A stretch of DNA of 64,000 bases, from the NCBI RefSeq assembly GCF_900102785.1, contig NZ_FNGC01000002.1, positions 124,001 to 188,000 of the forward strand, read 5' to 3'. Positions 33,663 to 42,431 of this stretch are shown piece by piece (within the stretch, counting starts at the first letter, position 1; each line of letters opens with the position of its first letter). A program made the position numbers and the translations under genes. The notes below the pieces were generated by a model. The model was given only the letters and a program-made list of their open reading frames with translations. It had not been told where the DNA came from and ran no database searches. The stretch comes from Arthrobacter sp. ok362 (GTDB lineage Bacteria > Actinomycetota > Actinomycetes > Actinomycetales > Micrococcaceae).

Positions 33663-33683
33663 CCCGACAAAGGCAGACTCAAC

Positions 33684-34751
33684 TTAGAGCAGATCCAGGT
33701 CTTGCAGGCCCTTGGCCAGTCCGGCGCCGTCGGGCGAGTAGAGCCACGGGACGGATGATTCCGAGTGGTCTCCGGTGTCGGAGTGGCCACCGGCCAAGAC
33801 GGCCTCGCTGGTCGAGAGCTGCCGGATGCCGATCGCGGCGACCTGGTCTGCATGCTCCTGGGCGAAGCCGGAGTAAATCTCTTCATCGTGCTGGCCGTTG
33901 TCGCCGAACAGCAGCCAGCGCATGTTCGGGAATTCCTGGGCCAGCAACTCAAGGTTCCGCCGTTTGTGTTCCTGGCCGCTGCGGAACCAGCGGTCGTGGG
34001 TCAGTCCCCAGTCCGTGAGCAGCAGCGCGCCCGACGGATAGAGGTTCCGGGCCATGAAGCGGGCCAGGGTGGGCGCTGCGTTCCACGGACCGGTGGACAG
34101 GTAGATCACCGGCGCCTCCGGGTGCTCCACCTTGAGCCGATCCATCAGGACGGCCATGCCCGGTGTCGCCATCCGGGCGCGTTCGTTCAGGACGAAGGTG
34201 TTCCAGAGCGCCAGGAAAGGCCGGGGGAGGGCCGTGACCATGATGGTGTCGTCAATGTCCGAGACAATACCCAGCTTGGTGTCCGGGGAGATCACAAAAA
34301 TCTTGGCCTCGACCGGTTCAGTTCCTTCGGCCCGCAGCACGGCCGTATGCCAGCCCGGGGTCAACGCCACGTGAACCAGGGCGTCCACCAGGCCGCCGCG
34401 GTCCGCATGCACGCGAGTGGTGACGCCGCCGATCTGGATCTCCACCTCGGTGAACTGGACCGGGACACTCGTGAAGGCGCGCCAGCCGCGGATGTTCTGG
34501 TTCCCGTTCCGGGCCAGCCGCTCCGCCTTGCTGCCCGGCACGGGCCTGCTGGTGAGAACCACGCGGCCCAGTACCCTGACCCAATCTGTCGAGCCGTAGC
34601 CCTGATAGGCGACGGTCTGCGGCATGAACTTCCAGCGCCGGGCCGTCTTGAGGCGAACCCCATTGACGGTGTCCGACACCCAGTGGGCGAGCCGGAAGGC
34701 CCTGTTGCCGGACACGGGCAGCTGCTGCGCTGGTTGCGACGCCAATTCCAT
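33684..34751 (-). CDS. DUF2183 (App1-type) phosphatidate phosphatase-like protein
   Basis: 355 aa. The haloacid-dehalogenase-like catalytic motif LGIVSDIDDTIMVTALP (DxDDT) lies near 180-197, and LLLTDWGLTHDRW plus LLFGDNGQHDEEIY give the remaining acidic residues. The family is related to the yeast App1 phosphatidate phosphatase; bacterial members are little studied. The N-terminal 170 residues form a beta-rich domain with RVVLTSRPVPG. ATG at 34751. It is followed upstream by the DUF72 gene on the same strand, with a 74-bp gap. Confidence 0.85.
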   Translation of the reverse strand: MELASQPAQQLPVSGNRAFRLAHWVSDTVNGVRLKTARRWKFMPQTVAYQGYGSTDWVRVLGRVVLTSRPVPGSKAERLARNGNQNIRGWRAFTSVPVQFTEVEIQIGGVTTRVHADRGGLVDALVHVALTPGWHTAVLRAEGTEPVEAKIFVISPDTKLGIVSDIDDTIMVTALPRPFLALWNTFVLNERARMATPGMAVLMDRLKVEHPEAPVIYLSTGPWNAAPTLARFMARNLYPSGALLLTDWGLTHDRWFRSGQEHKRRNLELLAQEFPNMRWLLFGDNGQHDEEIYSGFAQEHADQVAAIGIRQLSTSEAVLAGGHSDTGDHSESSVPWLYSPDGAGLAKGLQDLDLL

Positions 34752-34825
34752 GCCTCCACTCTCCCACAGTGCCGGGCTCCGGCAGCGCCGGCGGGGTCCC
34801 GGGAGGGGGCGCCTGCGGCGCCGGA

Positions 34826-35626
34826 TTACCAGGGCGGCGGCTCATCCAGCAGCCGGCGCAGTGCGGTGGCGTTGCGGACGGCGTTGCCGCCGCCGTCGTT
34901 GTTGAAATACGCGTAGACGTCCTTCCCGCTGGCCTGCCACTCGCGGATCCGGTCCGCCCACCAGCGCAGGTCGTCATCGGAATAGGACCCGCCGTACAGG
35001 ACGTCGTGGTCCGGGCCGTGCAGCCGGATGTAGACGAACGGCGCGGTCGCGCGCAGGACGCACGGGAGCCCGGCGCCGCTCATGATGCAGTAGGCCGCGC
35101 CGTGACGTTCCAGCAGGGCGTACACAGCGTCGTCGTCCCAGCTTGGGTGGCGGAACTCCACACAGACCCGGATCCACCCGGGGAGTGCCGCCAGGAAGTA
35201 GTCCAGCCGGGCGTCATCCCGCGCTAGGCCCGGGGGCAGCTGGACGAGCAGCACGGCTCTCTTGTCGCCGAGTTCGTGCCAGCACCGGGTGATCCGGTCC
35301 ACCCAGACCTCCGGGGCGTAAAGCTTCTTGGCGTGCGTCAGGCCGCGGGGTGCCTTGACGGACAAGGCGAAACCCTCGGGCAGCCGGCGGCACCAACTGG
35401 CGAACGAGTGCTCCCTGGGCCAGCGGTAGAAGCTGGCGTTCAATTCGACGGTGTCGAAGCGGGCCGCGTAGTGTGCCAGCCTGTCCCGGGCCGGCAGCCC
35501 CGGCGGATAGAGGACCTCTTCCCAGTGGTCATAGCTCCAGCCTGACGTGCCGATCCGTACAGCGCCTGCCTGTCCGGCGCCTGTGTGGCCAGGGCCGTCG
35601 TGCCAAGATCCTGCGTGCTCTTCCAT
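34826..35626 (-). CDS. DUF72 (YecE family) protein
   Basis: 266 aa TIM-barrel-like protein. The family opening VRIGTSGWSYDHWEEVLYP, VELNASFYRWP, FALSVKAPRGLTHAKKL and VYAYFNNDGGGNAVRNA are all present. The function is unknown, although a barrel with conserved acidic and aromatic residues suggests an enzyme. The first 22 residues (Gly/His-rich) lie outside the family. It may be co-transcribed with the DUF2183 gene. It is divergent from the GH15 gene. Confidence 0.88.
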   Translation of the reverse strand: MEEHAGSWHDGPGHTGAGQAGAVRIGTSGWSYDHWEEVLYPPGLPARDRLAHYAARFDTVELNASFYRWPREHSFASWCRRLPEGFALSVKAPRGLTHAKKLYAPEVWVDRITRCWHELGDKRAVLLVQLPPGLARDDARLDYFLAALPGWIRVCVEFRHPSWDDDAVYALLERHGAAYCIMSGAGLPCVLRATAPFVYIRLHGPDHDVLYGGSYSDDDLRWWADRIREWQASGKDVYAYFNNDGGGNAVRNATALRRLLDEPPPW

Positions 35627-35727
35627 GCCCGGTCCCTTTCTCCCAACGATGGATCCTAGTCCTCCGGGCCTCCCGTGTGCCTGCTCCCGTGTGCCGGGTG
35701 GGACGGCGGTGTGGCACTGTAAGTGTC

Positions 35728-37584
35728 ATGGCACGCATCGAAGATTACGCAATGGTCGGGGATCTGCACACCGCGGCCCTGATCAGCACCGAAGGTTCCA
35801 TCGACTGGCTGTGCCTGCCACGCTTCGACTCGCCAGCCTGTTTCAGCGCGCTCCTCGATACCCCCGGGGCCGGCCGGTGGCTGCTGGCGCCGGCAGGCGG
35901 CGGCGAATGCACGCGCCGCCGCTACCGCAAGGGCACGCTGATCCTGGAAACCGAGTGGGACTTGCCCGAGGGCAAGGTCCGGATCATTGACTTCATGCCA
36001 CCCCGCGACGAAGTGGCGGATATCGTGCGGATCGTGGTCGGGGTCCGCGGCACGGTGCGGATGCGCGGCGAGCTGGCGCTCCGGTTCGACTACGGCCATA
36101 TTGTGCCGTGGGTCCGCCACGACGAGCGCGGAATCCACGCCATCGCCGGGCCCGACGCCGCTTATCTGGTGACCGAGGCGCCCCTGCGCGGCGAGCGGAT
36201 GCACACCGTCAGCGACTTCACGGTCGCGGCCGGTGACCGTGTGCCGTTCGTGCTGACATGGAGCCCCAGCCACCTCCGCCGGCCGCGCTCCGTGGACCCG
36301 GAAGCGGTCTTGGCGTCGACCGAGGAGTTCTGGCTTCGCTGGTCGGCGAAGTGTACGGTGACCGGGCCGCACCGTGACGCGGTCCAGCGCTCGCTGATCA
36401 CGCTCAAAGCCTTGACCTTCGCCCCCACCGGCGGGATCGTGGCCGCCGTCACGACGTCCTTGCCGGAGGAGATCGGCGGCACCCGGAACTGGGACTATCG
36501 CTTCTGCTGGCTGCGCGACGCCACCCTTACCTTGCAGGCGCTGCTGGCCGCGGGCTACACGGAGGAGGCCGGCGCGTGGCGCGACTGGCTGCTCCGCGCC
36601 GTCGCCGGGGACCCGGCGGATCTGCAGATCATGTACGGCCTCCACGGCGAACGCCGGCTGCCGGAGCTCGAATTGCCGTGGCTGAAGGGCTATGAAAATT
36701 CTGCCCCGGTGCGTACCGGGAACGGCGCGGCCGGCCAGCTGCAGCTCGATGTCTGGGGCGAGGTGCTCGATTGCCTGTCCCTGACTCGGAACTCACTTCT
36801 CAAACACACCGACGACGCCTGGGACGTCCAGGTGGCCCTCATGGAACATCTCGAAACGGCCTGGAGCCAGCCAGATAACGGGTTGTGGGAAATGCGCGGC
36901 CCGCAGCGCCACTTCACCCACTCCAAGGTGATGGCATGGGTGGCGGCGGACCGCATGGTCAAGGGGGTCCGGGACTTCGGCCTGATTGGACCGGCGGACC
37001 GTTGGGAGGAGCTGCGTGACACCATCCACGCCGAGGTCATGGCCAACGGGTTCGACGCCGAACGGAACACGTTCGTGCAGTCCTATGGGCGGCCCGAGCT
37101 GGACGCGAGCCTCCTGCTGCTGCCCCGGGTGGGGTTTCTCCCGCCGGATGATCCGCGCATCATCGGAACCATCGACGCCGTCCAGCGCGAGTTGACGCAT
37201 GACGGCTTCCTGCGCCGCTACCTGCCGGCGCAGAGCGATGACGGGCTTCCCGGCGAGGAAGGGGTGTTCCTGGCGTGTTCCTTCTGGCTGGTGGAGGCCA
37301 TGATCGGGGCGGGGCGGCGGCACGAGGCCGGGGAACTGTTCGAGCGCCTGCTGGCGCTGCGCAACGACGTCGGGCTCCTCAGCGAGGAGTGGGCCGTCGA
37401 GGCCGGCCGGCAACTCGGCAACACACCGCAGGCCTTTAGCCACTTCGCCCTTGTGATGAGCGCGTTGGAACTGCATGAAGATGGCGTCCGCCGCAGCGAC
37501 ACCCCGCTACCTGCCGGCGCGGGCGGGATGCCTCCTCCCCGGCCCGGCCGACCGCCCCGCCCGCGCCCCGCCCCGCCCCGGTAA
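35728..37584 (+). CDS. GH15 family glycosidase (glucoamylase/trehalase-like)
   Basis: 618 aa cytoplasmic protein. An N-terminal beta-sandwich (MARIEDYAMVGDLHTAALISTEGSIDWLCLPRFDSPACF) precedes an (alpha/alpha)6 barrel with GGTRNWDYRFCWLRDATLTLQALL, SMVLD-like VLDCLSLTRN, and LSEEWAVEAGRQLGNTPQAFSHFAL, the C-terminal catalytic region with Glu. Actinobacterial members are often trehalases or alpha-glucan hydrolases. ATG at 35728 starts the family domain. An Arg/Pro-rich tail of about 35 residues follows it. The ribosome site is weak. Confidence 0.9.
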   Translation: MARIEDYAMVGDLHTAALISTEGSIDWLCLPRFDSPACFSALLDTPGAGRWLLAPAGGGECTRRRYRKGTLILETEWDLPEGKVRIIDFMPPRDEVADIVRIVVGVRGTVRMRGELALRFDYGHIVPWVRHDERGIHAIAGPDAAYLVTEAPLRGERMHTVSDFTVAAGDRVPFVLTWSPSHLRRPRSVDPEAVLASTEEFWLRWSAKCTVTGPHRDAVQRSLITLKALTFAPTGGIVAAVTTSLPEEIGGTRNWDYRFCWLRDATLTLQALLAAGYTEEAGAWRDWLLRAVAGDPADLQIMYGLHGERRLPELELPWLKGYENSAPVRTGNGAAGQLQLDVWGEVLDCLSLTRNSLLKHTDDAWDVQVALMEHLETAWSQPDNGLWEMRGPQRHFTHSKVMAWVAADRMVKGVRDFGLIGPADRWEELRDTIHAEVMANGFDAERNTFVQSYGRPELDASLLLLPRVGFLPPDDPRIIGTIDAVQRELTHDGFLRRYLPAQSDDGLPGEEGVFLACSFWLVEAMIGAGRRHEAGELFERLLALRNDVGLLSEEWAVEAGRQLGNTPQAFSHFALVMSALELHEDGVRRSDTPLPAGAGGMPPPRPGRPPRPRPAPPR

Positions 37585-37692
37585 TGCGCGCCCGCCAAGA
37601 CTGCCCGTAACGTGTCCCCGTGACCGCGTCCTGGCCGCCGGCGGCCACCGGTGGGGAGCGGCGGGACCTTCAGCATTTTCCCTCGACCATTA

Positions 37693-37708
37693 AGTAAGTA
37701 CACTTACT
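37693..37708. promoter_or_regulatory. Perfect TetR-like palindrome upstream of the UPF0339 gene
   Basis: AGTAAGT, AC, ACTTACT: two 7-bp arms around 2 bases, 41 bp upstream of the start codon. Its form is that of TetR-family operators. No TetR gene lies in the window, so the regulator would act in trans. Confidence 0.55.
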
Positions 37709-37748
37709 AAGATCCCGGCGGGGGATACGAGGGAACAAGGAGTGTGCA

Positions 37749-38057
37749 ATGGCGGGATATTTTGAGCTCGTGGACGCGCCCGACGGCGGCTACCGCATTC
37801 GGATGATGAACGGGGCAGGAGAACTGATGGCGGTCTCGGTAACGTTTCCCACCAAGAAAGCGGCCGTTGCCGGCGTCGCCCAGGCAAGGGAGATCGCCGG
37901 AACCGGCCTGATCAGGGACCGCAGCGCCGATGGACGGACCGCCATGCCCGGCTCGTCCGCCCGGGTGATCAGGGGACGCCGCGGCGGTGCCGGGCGATCG
38001 AACTCCGCCCTTGGGGGCTCATTGGTGGCGGGCAAGAGGGCGCAGGCCCGCCGCTGA
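37749..38057 (+). CDS. YegP/UPF0339 (DUF1508) domain protein
   Basis: 102 aa. Residues about 1-55 are one DUF1508 repeat: GYFELVDAPDGGYRIRMMNGAGELMAVSVTFPTKKAAVAGVAQAREIA. E. coli YegP has two such repeats; here a basic Arg/Gly/Ser-rich tail replaces the second. The function is unknown. ATG at 37749 has AAGGAG at 7 bases. The palindrome above suggests inducible control. Confidence 0.83.
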   Translation: MAGYFELVDAPDGGYRIRMMNGAGELMAVSVTFPTKKAAVAGVAQAREIAGTGLIRDRSADGRTAMPGSSARVIRGRRGGAGRSNSALGGSLVAGKRAQARR

Positions 38058-38185
38058 CCCTCCGGGCGCCCGTTGCCCCCTCCCGAGATGACAGTTCGCG
38101 GCGGTCCGGGCGCGCAACACTGCCGTGATGTGCCGTCTCGGCGGTACGCTGGCGGGGCAGCCGCGCAACCGTCGAGGAGGACCCC

Positions 38186-38947
38186 ATGAGCCAGCACCAC
38201 ACCCCCGGAAGGGTGGCCGTCGTCACCGGAGCCGGTTCCGGTATCGGCCGTGCGGTGGCCCGGCTCATGCTGGCCGAGGGGTACCGAGTGGTCCTGGCGG
38301 GGCGGCGGGAAGAGCAGCTTCTTGAGACCGCGGCCGGCCACCGCCAGGCGCTCGCGCTCCCGTGCGATGTCACCGTCCCCGCCGAGGTCGAGCGGCTCTT
38401 CGCCGCGGCGCTGGGGCAGTGGGAACGGGTTGACGTGCTCTTCAACAATGCTGGCGTGTTCGGCCCCGCCGCCTCGGTGGACGAGATCACCATGGAGGAC
38501 TGGGACGCGACCGTAGCCGTGAACCTCACAGGAGCCCTCCTCTGCGCCGCGGCCGCCGTCCGGGCCATGAAGGCCCAGTCGCCCCAGGGCGGAAGGATCA
38601 TCAACAACGGTTCGATCGCGGCGCATTCGCCCCGGCCGCGGACGGTGGCCTACACGGTGACCAAGCACGCGATCACGGGGCTGACCAAAAGCATTGACCT
38701 GGACGGGCGCGGGTTCGGCATCACCTGCGGACAAATCGACATCGGCAACGCGGCAACGGATCTCATGGACGAGATCGGCATCGGCTCCGGGACGGTCCAG
38801 GCAGACGGCAGCCTGCGGGCCGAGCCGACATTTGCGGTGCAGGACGCCGCCCGGGCCGTGCTGCTCATGGCCGGGATGCCGGCGTCGGCCAACGTGGGAT
38901 CCCTCGTGGTCACGGCTGCGGGCATGCCGTTCATCGGGCGCGGCTGA
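38186..38947 (+). CDS. Short-chain dehydrogenase/reductase
   Basis: 253 aa classical SDR. TGAGSGIGRAVA (about 12-23) is the cofactor loop, followed by RR suggesting NADPH. NNAGVFG is near 91-97, catalytic Ser in NNGSIAAHS, and Tyr/Lys in VAYTVTKHAITG (about 157-168). The C-terminal GMPASANVGSLVVTAAGMPFIGRG is a typical substrate cap. The substrate is unknown. ATG at 38186 follows GAGGAGG. Confidence 0.93.
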   Translation: MSQHHTPGRVAVVTGAGSGIGRAVARLMLAEGYRVVLAGRREEQLLETAAGHRQALALPCDVTVPAEVERLFAAALGQWERVDVLFNNAGVFGPAASVDEITMEDWDATVAVNLTGALLCAAAAVRAMKAQSPQGGRIINNGSIAAHSPRPRTVAYTVTKHAITGLTKSIDLDGRGFGITCGQIDIGNAATDLMDEIGIGSGTVQADGSLRAEPTFAVQDAARAVLLMAGMPASANVGSLVVTAAGMPFIGRG

Positions 38948-38974
38948 GGCCCCGGCCCGGTTCGTGGTGCCCGG

Positions 38975-39364
38975 TTAGAGGGGCAGGAGGGCGGACAGGT
39001 CCGCGCGGAGTCCCGAGGCCGCAACCTGGCCGGCCGCGACGGCGTCTGCCCAGCTCAACCGCCCGCTGACCATCGCCAGCCAGGTGGCGGCGTCGCACTC
39101 GATGACATTCGGCGGGGTGCCCCGTGTGTGCCGCGGGCCCTCCACGCACTGCGTGACGCCGAACGGCGGGACGCGCACCTCCACGGAGTTGCCAGGCGCC
39201 CGCGCGCTGACTTCCTCCAGGGAGTAGCGCACTGCCGTCGCGATCGTGGTGCGCGGGACGGCGCTGGTTCCTTCGGGGCCGGGTGCCGCCGGGTTGGCGT
39301 CCTGCCATGCGGTGAGCGCCGCGCGGCCCTCGTCCACGGCGATTCGACGGCGCGATACAGCCAC
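38975..39364 (-). CDS. Sterol-carrier family protein
   Basis: 129 aa with the small SCP2-like fold annotated in actinobacteria as sterol carrier family protein. RTTIATAVRYSLEEVSARAPGNSVEVRVPPFGVTQC is the beta half, and PNVIECDAATWLAMVSGRLSWADAVAAGQVAASG is the ligand-cavity helix. Probably a cytoplasmic lipid-binding protein; ligand unknown. GTG at 39364 follows GGAGGCAGGAAA. The asparaginase gene lies upstream on the same strand, 120 bp away. Confidence 0.85.
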   Translation of the reverse strand: MAVSRRRIAVDEGRAALTAWQDANPAAPGPEGTSAVPRTTIATAVRYSLEEVSARAPGNSVEVRVPPFGVTQCVEGPRHTRGTPPNVIECDAATWLAMVSGRLSWADAVAAGQVAASGLRADLSALLPL

Positions 39365-39484
39365 TTTCCTGCCTCCAGCCTGGCGAAGTCACGGCCGCCG
39401 CTCGGCGGCCTCAGTCCAGCCTATGCCACCGGCCGCGGCGGTCCGGAAGCCGGAGTCGTCCGTCGCCCGGAAGAGGTGGGGCTC

Positions 39485-40501
39485 CTAGTCCAGCAGTGCC
39501 GCGACGGCCCGCCCGAGCCGGATCTTGCCCACGGGGCGTCCCCCGCCCAGGACGGGGTCCACCACCTTGTCCAGGACGCTGGACACCTCGGGGATTTCGA
39601 CGGCGCCGGAGGCCGCGAGGAGCGTCAGCCCGACCAGTGTGGTGGCCCGGATGTTGCCGTCGAGCATCTTGATGGCAACCGAGACGCCCTGGCGGGTGGC
39701 CATGACCAGCACGCCCTCGGCGCCGATCTTGGCCAGGATGCCGAGTTCGTCCATGACGATCGTGTTGGCCTGTCCGCGCCCCTGGACGGCCCACGGGTAG
39801 TCCAGCATGGACGTGGCAATCGTGGCGGCCCGCGCGTTCGAATTCTTGTCGGCCGGAGCCTTGGCCAGCTTCGAGTAGGCCCGGGCCAGCCCCGTCAGGG
39901 AGACGGCAGCAACCGGCGCGCCGCAGCCGTCGATGCCCAGGTGGGTGATGTGTTCGCCGCAGTACTCCTCGATCACGGAGCGGATGCGCTGCTGCAGCGG
40001 GTGGTTCGGTTCGAGGTAGCTGTGCTTGTCCCAGCCGTTCTCCGTGCACGCCCAAAGGAACGCGGCGTGCTTGCCCGAGCAGTTGAACGCAAGCCTGGAC
40101 TTGCCGCGCTCAGTCTGGACGAGCCAGTTCCGGGCGGTCTCGTCCTGGGGCCAGTCGGCCGGGCACTGCAGCTGGTCTTCCTTGGCCCCGGCCGCCTTGA
40201 GCATGCCCTCGACCACATCCATGTGGTCCAGGGATCCGGTGTGGCTGCCGCACGCGATGGCCACCTGGGCGCCCCGCAGGGGCACCCCGGACTGCATCGA
40301 CGCGAGGGCCTGCAACGGTTTGAGCGTGGACCGGGCAAAGATGGGGGCGTTCACATCGCCGAGCTCGATCACGACGGTTCCATCCGCGGCCAGCACAACA
40401 GCCGAACCGATGTGGCGGGACTCCACGAAGCCGCTGCGTTCGATGACTGCCAGTTCGACGGCGGAGTCGACTGTGAAGGTTGCATGCGGGTTCAAAGCCA
40501 T
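39485..40501 (-). CDS. Asparaginase (AnsA-II / plant-like type II family)
   Basis: 338 aa of the asparaginase family typified by Rhizobium etli asparaginase. The conserved STLKPLQALA (serine-beta-lactamase-like SxxK) and FNCSGKHAAFLWAC motifs are present, with IACGSHTGS and GIDGCGAPVAAVSL. It hydrolyses L-asparagine to aspartate and ammonia in the cytoplasm. No signal peptide. ATG at 40501. It is 36 bp downstream of the molybdoenzyme gene and may share its transcript. Confidence 0.9.
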   Translation of the reverse strand: MALNPHATFTVDSAVELAVIERSGFVESRHIGSAVVLAADGTVVIELGDVNAPIFARSTLKPLQALASMQSGVPLRGAQVAIACGSHTGSLDHMDVVEGMLKAAGAKEDQLQCPADWPQDETARNWLVQTERGKSRLAFNCSGKHAAFLWACTENGWDKHSYLEPNHPLQQRIRSVIEEYCGEHITHLGIDGCGAPVAAVSLTGLARAYSKLAKAPADKNSNARAATIATSMLDYPWAVQGRGQANTIVMDELGILAKIGAEGVLVMATRQGVSVAIKMLDGNIRATTLVGLTLLAASGAVEIPEVSSVLDKVVDPVLGGGRPVGKIRLGRAVAALLD

Positions 40502-40537
40502 GCAGCAAGTCTATGGTGCCCGGTGCGGTTACCCCGG

Positions 40538-42127
40538 TTACTCCACGGTCACCATGACTGACTGCCAGCCGGAGGCGCCGTCCGGGACCGGATCCGCCCG
40601 CTTGTCCGTCTGGACCTCGCCGGTGCCATCCGTGGCGCGGACCTTGAGGTAGTGCGGGCCCGGCGTGGCATCCCAGTCGAGGGACCACTGCCGCCAGGTG
40701 ATGAGGGATGCCTCGTCGGAGAGCACCGCCTCGGTCCAGGGGCCGCTGTCGATCTGCACCTCGACCTTGGTGATCCCGCGGGTCTGGGCCCACGCGGTAC
40801 CGCCGATTGCGACCTTTCCGGCGGGGACCTTGGCGAAGGACTTGGGCACCTCCACGCGCGCCATGGTCTTGATCGGGCCGCGTTCGGACCATCCACGCTG
40901 GGTCCAGTACGCCTTGCTGTCGGCGAACCGGGTCACCTCGAGATCCACTACCCACTTCGTGGCGGAGACGAAGCCGTACAGCCCGGGAACCACCATCCGC
41001 ACCGGGTAGCCGTGTTCGAGCGGGAGGGCCTCGCCGTTCATGCCGATCGCCAGCATGGCGTCGCGGTCGTCCTGGAGGACCTCCAGCGGCGTGGAGGCGC
41101 TGAAGCCGTCAATCGAGGTGGAAAGCACCATGTCCGCGCCCTGCTTGGGGCGGGCCAGCTTCAGGACGTCGCGGATGGGCATGCCCAGCCATTTGGCGTT
41201 GCCGGCCAGGTTGCCGCCGACCGGGTTGGACACACAGGTCAGGGACACATGGGATTCGATGAGCTGGGCGTCGAGGAGGTCCTGGAAGGTGAGCCGGACC
41301 TCCTGTTCCACCAGGCCGTGGATGCGCAGTTCCCAGTCCTGGGCGTTGATCTCCGGCACACTGAGGGCCGTGTCGACCCGGTAAAAGTCCTTGTTCGGGG
41401 TCAGCCACGGCGTGACGCCAGGCGCCTTGGACTGGACACCGGCCGGGACCGCGGCGGCGGCCTTGGCGGGTGCGGGCAGCTGCAGCGATTCGCGGGCCGC
41501 GGCCACGTTGCTGCGGGCTGCGCTCAGCAGGCGCCCGCCGGTGGCGGCCACCGCCGAGGCGGCCGCGGTGATCCCCGCGGCGGCGAAGAACGCGCGCCGC
41601 GTGGTCGCCGGGCGGTCCGGTTCCTTCGCGGCGACGTCGGCCGCCCGGTCCGGCCATTCCTGCATCCGCCACAGCCGGATGATCAGGAGCCGGAGCACCA
41701 CCAGCCCTGCCACGGTGCCGATCAGGGAAGGAATGGCATCCACCGGCTTGACGCTGGCCCGGGTCACCACACTGCCGACGATCACGGCGCCCATCAGCAC
41801 CACACCGGCCACACCCAGGGCCCACTTCCGGTACGCCGCGATGCCGAGCACGCACGCGAGCAGCAGGATCGTGACAGCCATCCCGACGAACAGCGCGGCC
41901 TTGTCGTTGGTGCCGAACGTTTCGACGGCGAAGTTCTTCATCCACAGCGGCGTGAAGTCGATGAACGTCGATCCCAGCGCAATCAGGGGCGTCGCCCGTG
42001 TGGTGAAGAACGCCCCGATCAGTTCCGCGACGGACAGGACGACGGCGGCGGCGGCCACCCCGGCCACCGCGGCCAGGGCTGTGGCGCCGCGGGACCGCTG
42101 GCTGGGCTTCATGCTGGGCTTGTTCAT
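40538..42127 (-). CDS. Membrane-anchored sulfite-oxidase-like molybdopterin oxidoreductase
   Basis: 529 aa. Residues about 15-160 hold four membrane segments. A twin-arginine signal-like TTRRAFFAAAGITAAASAVAA lies at 175-195, so the catalytic domain is probably exported. From about 235 comes the molybdopterin fold: WELRIHGLVEQEV and SLTCVSNPVGGNLAGNAKW with the molybdenum-ligand Cys298. From about 430 comes the Ig-like dimerisation domain (VAIGGTAWAQTRGITKVEVQIDSGPW). The substrate could be sulfite or a related oxyanion. Start choice among ATG codons at 42136, 42127 and 42112 is uncertain because no good ribosome site is seen. Confidence 0.88.
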   Translation of the reverse strand: MNKPSMKPSQRSRGATALAAVAGVAAAAVVLSVAELIGAFFTTRATPLIALGSTFIDFTPLWMKNFAVETFGTNDKAALFVGMAVTILLLACVLGIAAYRKWALGVAGVVLMGAVIVGSVVTRASVKPVDAIPSLIGTVAGLVVLRLLIIRLWRMQEWPDRAADVAAKEPDRPATTRRAFFAAAGITAAASAVAATGGRLLSAARSNVAAARESLQLPAPAKAAAAVPAGVQSKAPGVTPWLTPNKDFYRVDTALSVPEINAQDWELRIHGLVEQEVRLTFQDLLDAQLIESHVSLTCVSNPVGGNLAGNAKWLGMPIRDVLKLARPKQGADMVLSTSIDGFSASTPLEVLQDDRDAMLAIGMNGEALPLEHGYPVRMVVPGLYGFVSATKWVVDLEVTRFADSKAYWTQRGWSERGPIKTMARVEVPKSFAKVPAGKVAIGGTAWAQTRGITKVEVQIDSGPWTEAVLSDEASLITWRQWSLDWDATPGPHYLKVRATDGTGEVQTDKRADPVPDGASGWQSVMVTVE

Positions 42128-42171
42128 ACAGGCCATTCGTAGCCGCGCGGCCGGCGGATTGTCTGGCGAGT

Positions 42172-42377
42172 GGACATGCTCACTGGCCCTCGGGGGACAT
42201 GCCCAGCCCCGGGAGCCAAGCATGGACATGCTCGCGGACCCCAAGGGGACATGCCCAGCCCTGGGACCCAGGGATGGACATGGTGGCATTGTGTCCAGTG
42301 GCCGAGGCCGGGCCTGGGCATGTCCCGCGGTTTCCCCGGCGCCCGGGCGTGCCTCGCCGCGAAGATTGAGCATGTCC
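42172..42377. repeat. Decamer array A, GGRCATGYYC family
   Basis: GGACATGCTC at 42172, GGACATGCCC at 42195, GGACATGCTC at 42224 and GGACATGCCC at 42247. Then comes a 21-bp imperfect hairpin from GGACAT (42276) to TGTCC (42296), followed by GGGCATGTCC at 42316 and GAGCATGTCC at 42368. The hairpin follows the preceding decamer by 19 bp and precedes the next by 19 bp, exactly as in arrays B and C. It fills most of the 304-bp divergent gap between the molybdoenzyme gene and purD. Confidence 0.9.
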
Positions 42378-42431
42378 AGCGGCCGACACAGCTTAGGAGC
42401 CTGCGGGGTGCACCACGTACCCTTGGAGACT

